This document shows, one piece after another, positions 28,560 to 37,993 of a stretch of DNA of 64,000 bases. Source of the stretch: an uncultured Clostridia bacterium (GTDB lineage: Bacteria > Bacillota > Clostridia > Christensenellales > CAMQZB01); the NCBI GenBank assembly GCA_947039455.1, contig CAMQZB010000003.1, forward strand, positions 40,718 through 104,717, read 5' to 3'. The notes beneath the pieces were generated by a model. That model was given only the letters and a program-made list of their open reading frames with translations, was not told where the DNA came from and made no database searches. How positions within the stretch are numbered: position 1 is the first letter of the stretch; every line of letters begins with the position of its first letter. A program made the position numbers and the translations under genes.

Positions 28560-29540
28560 ATGGCAAGAAACGAAAATCAAAAAATCAAATTACTTAAAAT
28601 ATGGGATATTTTGAAAAACCACAGTGACGAAGAAAATCCTATGTCCACTAATGAATTAATTGAGCGACTTACTAAAGTTGATATTTTGGTGGAGAGAAAA
28701 GCCTTGTATGAGGACATGAAAAAGCTAAATGAGTTTGGCTATGAAGTGTTGTCAGTAAAGAAAAAAAGCAATTACTACTACGTGCTTGATTCGCAGTTTG
28801 ATATTGCGGAAGTGAAATTACTTATGGACGCGGTTATGTCAGCTAAGTTTTTGTCCCAATCCAAAACCGTTTCTCTATCACGTAAAGTATCTCTTCTTGC
28901 AGGAAAAATACACGGCAAAGTATTAAATGATAAACTGGTTTGCTTAAGCGTGCCAAAACGTAACAATCAACAAATTTACTATTCTATTGACAGAATAACT
29001 GAAGCGATTGATAAAGATCGGAAAGTTTTTTTTAGATACTTTGACTATAATGTGAAAAAAGAAAAAGATTACAGAAAGGAAGGGAAGAAATATAAGGTCA
29101 ACCCAATTTGTCTAGCTATTTCCGATGGGAATTATTATCTAATTGCCTTTAACGATAAATACAAAAATCTTTCACATTACCGTGTAGATAAAATGACCGA
29201 AGTTGGGATTTCCTCAATGCCAATCACAGATCTTGACCAACCCCTTGAAGTGGATAGCTACCAAAAGAAAGTGTTTTCAATGTTTTACGGTGAGGAAGTT
29301 TACGTTTCTTTCCTTGTGGATAACTCTCTTGTGGGCGTGATTTTGGATAGATTTGGCGATGATGTGAAAATCTATGAAGGGTATAACAACGACTTTGAAA
29401 TCAAAGTGAAAGTTGCTATCAGTCCAACTTTTTACAGCTGGTGTATGACCTTTGGTTCGAAATTAAAAATTCTTGAACCAAAACATATAGTTGAAGAAAT
29501 GCAAGAAAAAATATCAGTTATTTCTAATTTATATAAATAA
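28560..29540 (+). CDS. WYL-domain transcriptional regulator
   Basis: N-terminal HTH, central RKVFFRYFDYN, YKVNPICLAISDGNYYLIAFN, HYRVDKM. Confidence 0.85.
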   Translation: MARNENQKIKLLKIWDILKNHSDEENPMSTNELIERLTKVDILVERKALYEDMKKLNEFGYEVLSVKKKSNYYYVLDSQFDIAEVKLLMDAVMSAKFLSQSKTVSLSRKVSLLAGKIHGKVLNDKLVCLSVPKRNNQQIYYSIDRITEAIDKDRKVFFRYFDYNVKKEKDYRKEGKKYKVNPICLAISDGNYYLIAFNDKYKNLSHYRVDKMTEVGISSMPITDLDQPLEVDSYQKKVFSMFYGEEVYVSFLVDNSLVGVILDRFGDDVKIYEGYNNDFEIKVKVAISPTFYSWCMTFGSKLKILEPKHIVEEMQEKISVISNLYK

Positions 29541-29647
29541 CATATCATATATATATTAGTAACGTGTCAAAGAATTTGCCAAAATACTAATACATTATAA
29601 AAGAAAAATTAAAACAGTAACTAATTTTATGGAGAATAACAAATAAT

Positions 29648-29929
29648 ATGAAAAAAATAGTAATGATATACGAGCAGTTTGAAGAAGATTGCAAACTTGC
29701 GGAACGTTTAATGTACCAAATAATTCACGAATATCGTCAGTTTGATTCAATACACATTGAAAGACTTGAAGAACGCTACGATCAAAAAAAGGTTGAAAAG
29801 TATAAAGATAAATACACCTATGTTCCTGCCTTTTTTGTAAACGATGAACTAGTTTGGGACAACACTATTGACTATGACACAATTTTTGAAGTGCTTACTA
29901 AAGGATTTGACAGCGATAAAAATGTATAA
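29648..29929 (+). CDS. thioredoxin/glutaredoxin-fold protein lacking CXXC
   Basis: Beta-alpha-beta N-terminus and cis-Pro-like YVPAFFVNDELVW; single Cys. Confidence 0.5.
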   Translation: MKKIVMIYEQFEEDCKLAERLMYQIIHEYRQFDSIHIERLEERYDQKKVEKYKDKYTYVPAFFVNDELVWDNTIDYDTIFEVLTKGFDSDKNV

Positions 29930-30112
29930 AATACACGATTATTCATAATAAATGTATAAAATGCTAATAAAATCAAAGAATTTAAAGAAATATGCAATAA
30001 ATATTCAAAAAGCACCTTAAAACACTTGCATAATTATAAATTGTGGTGTATTATAATAACATAATCTAAAAAGAAATAAAAAAGAAAAATAAATTTTAAA
30101 GAGGTATAGGAA

Positions 30113-30862
30113 ATGAAAAAGATTTTAATAGCTATTTTGGTATTAACACTAGCACTATCAAGTTTCGTAGGTTGCGGAAATAATGAAGATGAGAAAAAAG
30201 TATTGACAGTTTACACTGATCCAGCTTTTCAACCATTTGAATATTATGAGGGTAAAGACATTGTTGGAATTGACATGAAAATTGCTCAACTAATTGCCGA
30301 TGAACTTGGTGCTGACTTGAAAATTGAAGTTGCAAAATTCGAAGCAATTTTGCCATCACTTGAGAATAATGATTTCTCAATTGCAGCAGCTGGGTTAAGT
30401 ATTGATGCAGATCGTTTACTTGAAGCTGATTTCTCAACTCCATATTTTGAAGGCGGAATGGGAATTATTTTCAAAAAAGACCAATTTGTTTCTGGTTCTA
30501 ACATAGCTTTCTCAGAAATTGAAGGCAAAAAAATAGGTGTACAAATTTCATCAGCTGGATATACTCAAAGTGAAGCTGCTGGACTTAAAACTGTTGTTTA
30601 TGACAACGCATTAATTGCTGCTCAAGATATTGGCGGTGGTTGTGACTATGTTGTTGTTGATTTTGCTACGGCTAAAGCTATAGCTGAAGGTGCTGAAGAT
30701 TTAGGATTGGATTACGCTACTGTTGGTGACGTAAAAGAATCTTATGGTATTGCAACTAAAAAAGGCAACACAGAACTTATGGAAGCTGTGAACAAAGTAA
30801 TTAAAGAACTAAACGATAGCGATCAAGTTTACACTTGGTATGACGAATACTTAAACGCTTAG
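30113..30862 (+). CDS. amino-acid ABC transporter, substrate-binding lipoprotein
   Basis: Lipobox VGCG; LTVYTDPAFQPFEYYEGKDIVGIDMKIAQLIADELG. Confidence 0.92.
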   Translation: MKKILIAILVLTLALSSFVGCGNNEDEKKVLTVYTDPAFQPFEYYEGKDIVGIDMKIAQLIADELGADLKIEVAKFEAILPSLENNDFSIAAAGLSIDADRLLEADFSTPYFEGGMGIIFKKDQFVSGSNIAFSEIEGKKIGVQISSAGYTQSEAAGLKTVVYDNALIAAQDIGGGCDYVVVDFATAKAIAEGAEDLGLDYATVGDVKESYGIATKKGNTELMEAVNKVIKELNDSDQVYTWYDEYLNA

Positions 30863-30976
30863 TTTTAAGGAAAAGAAATAAATTTCATATAATAAAACTG
30901 CAATGGGAAGGCTGATTTAGTCTTCCTCCTTGCATTTAATTTGAATAGTATTATAAAAAAAGGTTAGGGACATATT

Positions 30977-31696
30977 ATGTTTGAAAAAATAGGCGAATTT
31001 TTTGTTGGAATATGGGAGGCTTTTACTAAAGCCACAGCGGGACCATTTAGTGAATTGCTAATTGAAGGTCTAGGCACAACGCTATTAATTGCGGTAGCAT
31101 CATGTATTATAGGTATTATCATTGGGTTGCTTGTAACTTTAATTAAAGTAGCACCAAAGAATAATATATTTATGAAAATCTTAGGCTGGTTGGCAAACAC
31201 TTATACAACTCTTATGCGTGGAACTCCAGTAGTTGTTCAGCTTTTCATTTCCTACTTCATAATTTTTAATTTCCTTGTTCCAATGGGGTTAAAAGTAGTA
31301 GTAGCAATCATTGTTTTCTCATTAAATTCAGGTGCTTACGTATCAGAAATTTTAAGGGGCGGACTTATGGGTGTTGATAAAGGACAAATGGAAGCAAGTA
31401 GAAGTTTAGGTTTGAGTTGGACGCAATCAATGAGAATGGTTATCGTTCCGCAAGGATTAAAAAGTTCTATTCCGTCACTTTTCAACGAATTTATTGCTCT
31501 TGTAAAAGAAACTGCCATTGTGGGAATGGTTGGTATTATGGATTTAACTAACTCGGCAGAAATTATTGCTGGACAAATTTTCACAGCTACTGCACCGTAC
31601 TTAATTATAGCAGCTATTTACTTAGTAATAGTTGTTGGATTAGAGCAAGTGCAAAAGAAGTTGGAGAAGAAGTTTAGCAAGGGCGACAGGGTTTAA
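30977..31696 (+). CDS. amino-acid ABC transporter permease
   Basis: MRGTPVVVQLFISYF, YVSEILRGGLMGVDKGQMEASRSLG. Confidence 0.92.
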   Translation: MFEKIGEFFVGIWEAFTKATAGPFSELLIEGLGTTLLIAVASCIIGIIIGLLVTLIKVAPKNNIFMKILGWLANTYTTLMRGTPVVVQLFISYFIIFNFLVPMGLKVVVAIIVFSLNSGAYVSEILRGGLMGVDKGQMEASRSLGLSWTQSMRMVIVPQGLKSSIPSLFNEFIALVKETAIVGMVGIMDLTNSAEIIAGQIFTATAPYLIIAAIYLVIVVGLEQVQKKLEKKFSKGDRV

Positions 31697-31711
31697 GGAG
31701 TAGGTGATATT

Positions 31712-32434
31712 ATGATTAAAATTATTAATTTAACTAAAAACTTCGGCGAATTAGAAGTTTTGAAAGGTATAGATTTTGAGATAGCTAAAGGCGAGAAAAT
31801 TGTAGTAATCGGCGCATCTGGTAGTGGTAAATCAACATTGCTTCGTTGTCTGAACTTACTTGAAATTCCATCAGGTGGAGAGATTTATCTTGATGGGGAA
31901 ATGATTAATGACAACAAAAACAACATTAACGCTTTCCGTCAAAAAATGGGTATGGTTTTCCAAAACTTCAACCTTTTTCCACACTTAACTGTTATTCAAA
32001 ACATCATGCTTGCGCCTGTGCAATTAAAACTTGAAACAAAAGAAGAAGCGGAAAAAACTGCTATGGATTTGTTAAAGAAAATAGGCTTAGAAGAAAAAGC
32101 AAACGAGCATCCGAATATGTTATCAGGCGGTCAAAAGCAAAGAATAGCTATTGTTCGTGCATTAGCTATGAAGCCTGAAGTTATGCTTTTTGACGAGCCA
32201 ACATCGGCACTTGACCCTGAAATGGTAGGTGAAGTTCTTGCACTTATGAAAGACCTAGCAGTTGGCGGAATGACCATGGTGGTTGTTACTCACGAGATGG
32301 GTTTTGCTAAAGAAGTAGCCACGAAAGTTATATTTATGGACGAAGGCAAAATAGCTGAAGTAAATACTCCAAACGAGTTTTTCAATAATCCACAACATCC
32401 AAGACTAAAAACTTTCTTATCAAATATCTTATAA
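31712..32434 (+). CDS. amino-acid ABC transporter ATP-binding protein
   Basis: [40 protein letters not shown]. Confidence 0.95.
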   Translation: MIKIINLTKNFGELEVLKGIDFEIAKGEKIVVIGASGSGKSTLLRCLNLLEIPSGGEIYLDGEMINDNKNNINAFRQKMGMVFQNFNLFPHLTVIQNIMLAPVQLKLETKEEAEKTAMDLLKKIGLEEKANEHPNMLSGGQKQRIAIVRALAMKPEVMLFDEPTSALDPEMVGEVLALMKDLAVGGMTMVVVTHEMGFAKEVATKVIFMDEGKIAEVNTPNEFFNNPQHPRLKTFLSNIL

Positions 32435-32471
32435 TCAAGTAAAGATTTTTCAATTATTTACACGAAATAAA

Positions 32472-32508
32472 AGAACTACTAAAGTAATTTTCTTTAGTAG
32501 TTTTTTTT
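32472..32508 (+). terminator. intrinsic terminator
   Basis: AACTACTAAAG / CTTTAGTAGTT plus T8. Confidence 0.9.
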
Positions 32509-32657
32509 ATGATTTAAAAAGAAAATTTCAACAAGTGTAGCGTTTTGGAGTATTTAGTTGTGGCGAAAAAATAAAAAAAGAAATTTTGAAAAATCTTTAT
32601 GGAAAGGGTTGACGAAAAGGTAATTATAATATAAAATAGATATATTAATATTGTGAG

Positions 32658-32957
32658 GTGGAAATTATGATTAGACATATCGTATGTTATAAATTGCTAG
32701 ACAATAGCAGCGAAAACAAGTTGGAAGTGCAAAAAACTTTGTTATCTATGAGAGGAAATGTTACTATGCTTAGAGGCGTGGAAGTTGGCATTGACTTTTT
32801 AGCATCAGAGAGAAGTTACGATATAGCATTAGTCACTACTTTTGATAATTTGGAAGATTTAGCTGATTATCATGCTGACCCATTCCACTTGACTGTTGTG
32901 AAAAAATTCATGAAAAGCGTTGTGGAAAAAAGTGTAGCTGTAGATTATCATATTTAA
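32658..32957 (+). CDS. Dabb (stress-responsive A/B barrel) family protein
   Basis: MIRHIVCYKL...DIALVTTFDNLEDLADYHADPFHLTVVKKF. Confidence 0.85.
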   Translation: MEIMIRHIVCYKLLDNSSENKLEVQKTLLSMRGNVTMLRGVEVGIDFLASERSYDIALVTTFDNLEDLADYHADPFHLTVVKKFMKSVVEKSVAVDYHI

Positions 32958-32971
32958 GGAGATTAAAAACT

Positions 32972-33064
32972 GTGAAAAAAAGTTTGAGTAATACCAATTA
33001 CTGCAAAACAATAGACATACTTAGTGTGTCAAGATTTTTCACCCCTTTTTTACATCGTATATAA
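32972..33064 (+). CDS. candidate 30-aa small ORF
   Basis: GTG start 10 nt after AAGGAG; MKKSLSNTNYCKTIDILSVSRFFTPFLHRI. Confidence 0.25.
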   Translation: MKKSLSNTNYCKTIDILSVSRFFTPFLHRI

Positions 33065-33076
33065 AATTAAAATAGG

Positions 33077-33106
33077 TGTCGTAACAAGTTTTGTTGCGAC
33101 ATTTTC
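33077..33106 (+). terminator. terminator-like hairpin
   Basis: TGTCGtAACAA-gtt-TTGTTgCGACA then ttttct. Confidence 0.6.
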
Positions 33107-33141
33107 TTGTGATTATAGCAATTAAAAGTATAGGAGAAATT

Positions 33142-34626
33142 ATGTTCAAAATTGGATTTAACAATAATTTGTATGTTGAAAAACAAAGCGAAAAAATAAT
33201 GGAGCGTATTGAACAATTTGGCGGTAAACTGTATTTAGAGTTTGGCGGAAAATTGTTTGACGATTACCATGCATCTCGTGTTTTGCCTGGGTTCAAACCT
33301 GATGCAAAGGTGAGCTTGCTAACAAAAATGCAAGATCAAATGGAGATTATTATTTGTATTTCTGCACCTGATATTGAGAGAAAAAAAATACGTGCTGATT
33401 TTGGTATAACATATGATGTGGACGTGCTTCGTCTAATGGACAATTTGCGTTCTATGGGCATTTATGTTAGCGCAATTTTGATTACTCAATACGAAAACCA
33501 ACCTTCCGCAACTGCTTTTAAAAACAATCTAACAAACCGTGGTGAGAGAGTATATATTCATGGAAAAACCAAAGGTTATCCTGTTGATGTGGACACGATT
33601 GTTTCGGAAGAAGGGTATGGGCAAAATCCGTTTATTGAAACTACCCGTCCCCTTGTTATCGTTACTGCACCAGGTCCTGGAAGCGGAAAATTAGGTACTT
33701 GCCTAAGCCAACTGTACCATGAATTTAAACGTGGAAATACTGCGGGGTATGCTAAGTTTGAAACTTTTCCTGTGTGGAATTTACCACTAAAACACCCTGT
33801 AAATATAGCATACGAAGCTGCTACTGCTGACTTGAACGATGTGAATATGATCGATCACTTCCATCTTAGTGCTTACGGCGAAACTACCGTTAATTACAAC
33901 CGTGACCTTGAAGTTTTTCCAGTAGTGAAAAATATGCTTGAGAAAATAACTGGCGAGGAATGTCCTTATTTGTCACCAACTGACATGGGCGTTAATATGC
34001 TTGGTTTCTTTATAGAAGACAATGACGTAGTTGAAGAAGCCGCCAAACAAGAAGTGATTAGACGTTATTTCAGAACTCTATGTGACCACAAAATCGGTCT
34101 TTGCGAAGAAGATAGTGTACAAAGAATTCAAATGCTTATGAAGCAGTTGGGCGTTACTGCGTATGATAGAAACGTAGTCCAACCAGCACTTGATAAAGCG
34201 GAAACTAGCGAAAAACCTGCGGTAGCTATTCAATTACCAAAAGGCGAAATAATCGTTGGTCGTGAAACTGCAACTTTCACTGCATCAGCATCATGCGTTC
34301 TAAATGCAATCAAGAGAATGTCAGACATTCGTGACGACATAAAACTTCTATCTCCAGCAATTATCGAACCGATTATTCAGTTAAAAGAAACCCTTAAAAA
34401 CAGTAATGCAAGATTGAATTTAGAAGAGACTTTAATTGCTCTTTGTATTTGTAAAGCAACCAATTCAACGGCGGAATACGCCTTGACAAAACTTGAGGAT
34501 CTAAAGTATTGCGAAGCACATTCTTCTGCTATGCTACAACCTGAGGACGAAAAAATGCTTAGAAATCTAAAAGTGCAAATCACTTGCGAACCTGTATATC
34601 CAACAAAGAAATTATATAATTTCTAG
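33142..34626 (+). CDS. DUF1846 family protein
   Basis: MFKIGFNNNLYVEKQSEKIMERI, APGPGSGKLGTCLSQLYHE; start moved to 33142 with SD aggag. Confidence 0.85.
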   Translation: MFKIGFNNNLYVEKQSEKIMERIEQFGGKLYLEFGGKLFDDYHASRVLPGFKPDAKVSLLTKMQDQMEIIICISAPDIERKKIRADFGITYDVDVLRLMDNLRSMGIYVSAILITQYENQPSATAFKNNLTNRGERVYIHGKTKGYPVDVDTIVSEEGYGQNPFIETTRPLVIVTAPGPGSGKLGTCLSQLYHEFKRGNTAGYAKFETFPVWNLPLKHPVNIAYEAATADLNDVNMIDHFHLSAYGETTVNYNRDLEVFPVVKNMLEKITGEECPYLSPTDMGVNMLGFFIEDNDVVEEAAKQEVIRRYFRTLCDHKIGLCEEDSVQRIQMLMKQLGVTAYDRNVVQPALDKAETSEKPAVAIQLPKGEIIVGRETATFTASASCVLNAIKRMSDIRDDIKLLSPAIIEPIIQLKETLKNSNARLNLEETLIALCICKATNSTAEYALTKLEDLKYCEAHSSAMLQPEDEKMLRNLKVQITCEPVYPTKKLYNF

Positions 34627-34660
34627 AAAATTAATTAATATATTAAATAAAGAAAATAAA

Positions 34661-34692
34661 AAAAACTGTTACGATTGTGTAACAGTTTTTTT
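34661..34692. terminator. bidirectional terminator
   Basis: AAACTGTTAC / GTAACAGTTT with A and T tracts between convergent genes. Confidence 0.9.
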
Positions 34693-34713
34693 GCATATTT
34701 ATTGAATTTTAAA

Positions 34714-37686
34714 TTATTTGCCCCATGATAAATTAGTGGAGTGATATGCTTCGATATACCATTCAAGCGCTTCTGAAATGTCATAAATTGAGTCAAATTC
34801 AGATTGTGCTTCTTCTGGCGTAATTTTCTTTTCGTAATCTAGAATCTCAAGGAAAGTAGTATTTACAATCTTAAAAGGACCAGCATTACGCAGTGTTTGG
34901 GGAGCGTTGTAAATAAATCCAGGTTGCTGAGCCCCTTGGGAGTAAGTGTTTTTCTCAATGTTTATTTCGTTCATAATCGCACCAACAATAATATCAAAAG
35001 CGCCGTTCTTTTTATCGGTAGCAACGGAATAATCGCTGTCAGAGTAATCCTTTGAAGCAAATTCAGTTTTAATCATATCGGAAAGAAGTAAAATTTGACT
35101 GTCTTTATATTCTTCCAAAGCCACAAGAACATCAATCCACGCAATGTATTCAGCAATCACCGCATCAACGTATTTCGGTGCATAGATAGTGGCGTAAGCG
35201 ATATCGGAAGTTGCGAAATGTTGAGTAAAACCAACTGTGTCACTTGTTTTTCCAAAGAAGTCAGTGGTAATAGTTTGAGCTGAAACCGCAAGTGAAAGAT
35301 TGTTGTAGTTCAAAATATTTAGTGGGCTTTTCGTTAGTGGTTGATATCCGTAAATCAACAAATTTAAGTTATCAAAAACCAAAGAAGAATCTTTGCTGTA
35401 AGCTTTTGGTTCGTTAACTTCCTTGTGGTAGTATGAAGAAATGTCCACGTGGTCAGTAACTTTTTTCAGGTTTTCAACAACTGCATTCATGTTGTAAATA
35501 CCAGTTAAAGCGCCGTAATAAGTAATCTCAGTACCATTTCCGCCATCAAGCAAAGTAGTAGGGTGATAAGGGGAAGCACCAACATCAGCTGTATTTACAA
35601 GTGCTAAATTCTTAATTTGTTTTTGTCCCTCAGCTGATAATTTATTAAAACTATCTAGCACTATTTTAGCTTGATTGTGCAATTCCGTGCTGTCAATATA
35701 TACTTTAACACCGCCGTAAGTTGGGCTTGTGTCGTAGAAATAAAGTTTGTTAGTGTTAATAGCTGTTGTGTCATTTGAAATGATATTTCCAGTAGTTGTG
35801 TACTTAGGTGCAAGGGTACGGTACATATTGTCAAGAGCGGAAATTTCAGCCATGACTTTTTGAACTTCTATGTTAAGAAGCTGAGTTTCAGCGTTGTTGT
35901 AGTCCGTTGCGTTAGCAGTTCGTAGGAAACTGTTTTGGTCAGCTTCGTTTAAACTTTCGTAAAATTCAATAGCTTTTTTAGTTAAATTAATGTGATACTC
36001 ATTGGTAACATCAAACTTTTCAGCAGTTGGCAATTCTAAACTTTCGAATTGAATTGTTAGTGTTGCGATTTGGTTTTTAGTCATAACTTGGCTGTTTGCC
36101 ATAATCAAGAAAGTCAGTAATGATGATGGGTTTTCAGGATCAATAGCGATTAATCCGCTATAATCTTTCGCCCATTGCTGAATGTTTGATTGGTTGCTTG
36201 TGGCGAAATTATCAGCAGTTGCAGTTTTGTTGTTGCCTTTAGAGAACCATGCTTGTTGGGCTTGTGATAATTGTGAGTAACGCATAAAAGCCAAAGTAGC
36301 TTGTGATTCGAAGCCTTTATCAAATGAACCAGTAGGTATTTTTTCTATGTTCATCATAGCATTTTGTATTTGCTTTATAACTGTATCATGGCGGAAAGTA
36401 GTAACATTCATAGAAGTTAAAGCAGCCACAATCAGCTCTTCTTCTTTGTCAGGAGTAAGTGTGCTGTCAATTAAGTTCTTAAACAAATCACCGATAGTAG
36501 CTGAATTAGATTGTGCATTATCAGCTGTGAAACCGTCAATAATCAGAATTTCTTCTACTTGTTTACTAATCAAATTAGCGATAGTCTCGCTGTCGGTAGT
36601 GCCAGCTGATGCGTCAGGATCTGAGTATGGTATTTCAGCAATCGATGTTGCAACGTCCATTACTTCTCGATAATCGTAAGAAGAAATCACGTAGGCATTA
36701 GCAGGCAAAAGGTGGTATTGATAGTTTGCCCAAACTAAATCAGTTTCTGGGATTATTTCATTTTTAATGTTAGGTGAGGAACTCTTACTTTTCTCTCTAA
36801 ATGAGATGTTCATAGCTGAAGTTCCGATTTCATTTAGTTGAAGTGGATAGTTATATGTGTAGGAAATATATATTTCACCGCTTGAATAGCCAACAGGAGT
36901 TAATATATTTAAAACGGCAGCTTGTGAAAGTGGAACCCCTGCAGTAATGAATATCTCATCAGATTTTAATACAACGTTTTCCCCAATATCAAGTGCATTA
37001 AGTCCATCAAGAGTAGGGTCTTGTACGTATACGTTGTTAAAAGTAGTAAGATTGACTATTGCTTTCTCAATTGAACCAGTAGCTGAAAGGTCAATAGTAT
37101 CGTATTCAACAAGCGTAGATTCAGCGTTTGCATAATCAAAACCATCATCAAGAACATTTATTGACAAATTCACAGTGTAGTCACCGCTAGTATAAAGTGG
37201 AAGCCCTAGATACACTTCGCCAGTTTGGTAAGAGGAAGTGTAATTTCCGTCCTTGTCTTGATACACTTTTTCGAAAGTAATATCACCTTGATTTTTGCTA
37301 GAAGATTTATATTTTTTCTCTATAACACTACTATTTCCGTCACCAGTATAGTCAACGGAAACCTCGATATAATTATTTATGTCATTGAAAGAGTGGTTGC
37401 CCATTTTGTCTTTATTCCATTTTAAAACAATATAGTGTGGGTTTTCCGCACCAGTAATTGGTTTTGTGGAATAAGTTCCATCAACATTAATTAATTCAAA
37501 ATCAAAAGCATTTACCCTTGATTCTAATTTGTTGTCATCAACACTTTCTATTGGCGAAGGTGATGCTGTTGGCATATTAGTTGGAACTGGGCTAGCAACG
37601 GTCACTTCACTCACACAAGCTGTTGCGGAAATTGTCATTGCAATTATAAGAATGATTGCAACTATAGATTTTAATTTGGTTTTCAT
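34714..37686 (-). CDS. large uncharacterised lipoprotein (990 aa)
   Basis: Signal peptide with lipobox ATAC, Pro/Ser-rich linker PVPTNMPTASPSP; no recognised domain. Confidence 0.8.
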   Translation of the reverse strand: MKTKLKSIVAIILIIAMTISATACVSEVTVASPVPTNMPTASPSPIESVDDNKLESRVNAFDFELINVDGTYSTKPITGAENPHYIVLKWNKDKMGNHSFNDINNYIEVSVDYTGDGNSSVIEKKYKSSSKNQGDITFEKVYQDKDGNYTSSYQTGEVYLGLPLYTSGDYTVNLSINVLDDGFDYANAESTLVEYDTIDLSATGSIEKAIVNLTTFNNVYVQDPTLDGLNALDIGENVVLKSDEIFITAGVPLSQAAVLNILTPVGYSSGEIYISYTYNYPLQLNEIGTSAMNISFREKSKSSSPNIKNEIIPETDLVWANYQYHLLPANAYVISSYDYREVMDVATSIAEIPYSDPDASAGTTDSETIANLISKQVEEILIIDGFTADNAQSNSATIGDLFKNLIDSTLTPDKEEELIVAALTSMNVTTFRHDTVIKQIQNAMMNIEKIPTGSFDKGFESQATLAFMRYSQLSQAQQAWFSKGNNKTATADNFATSNQSNIQQWAKDYSGLIAIDPENPSSLLTFLIMANSQVMTKNQIATLTIQFESLELPTAEKFDVTNEYHINLTKKAIEFYESLNEADQNSFLRTANATDYNNAETQLLNIEVQKVMAEISALDNMYRTLAPKYTTTGNIISNDTTAINTNKLYFYDTSPTYGGVKVYIDSTELHNQAKIVLDSFNKLSAEGQKQIKNLALVNTADVGASPYHPTTLLDGGNGTEITYYGALTGIYNMNAVVENLKKVTDHVDISSYYHKEVNEPKAYSKDSSLVFDNLNLLIYGYQPLTKSPLNILNYNNLSLAVSAQTITTDFFGKTSDTVGFTQHFATSDIAYATIYAPKYVDAVIAEYIAWIDVLVALEEYKDSQILLLSDMIKTEFASKDYSDSDYSVATDKKNGAFDIIVGAIMNEINIEKNTYSQGAQQPGFIYNAPQTLRNAGPFKIVNTTFLEILDYEKKITPEEAQSEFDSIYDISEALEWYIEAYHSTNLSWGK

Positions 37687-37993
37687 GGCTATATCTCCTA
37701 AGGTTTCAATGAAAAATATAATAATTTATGAAAAAATATCTCATATGATAATTTATTTTATTAATTAATATATAATACCATATAAATGTAGAATTTTCAA
37801 CGATAAATTATGTGAAAGTGGCACGATTTTAACATAATTTCTAAATGGGTTTTCAAACACAAATTCAAATGCCATTTAATGAAATTTAGATTGACTTTTA
37901 TCATATAATAAATTAGAATGGTAATATCAAATGAACGTTTAAAATTGTCATATTAAGTGATTATTTACATAATTAACGTACGGAGGTTGAGTT

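Noticed and set aside
30113-32434. Second amino-acid ABC cassette as a recent duplication of 25702-27984
   Set aside because: Same gene order but protein sequences are clearly diverged; ordinary paralogues rather than a recent duplication.
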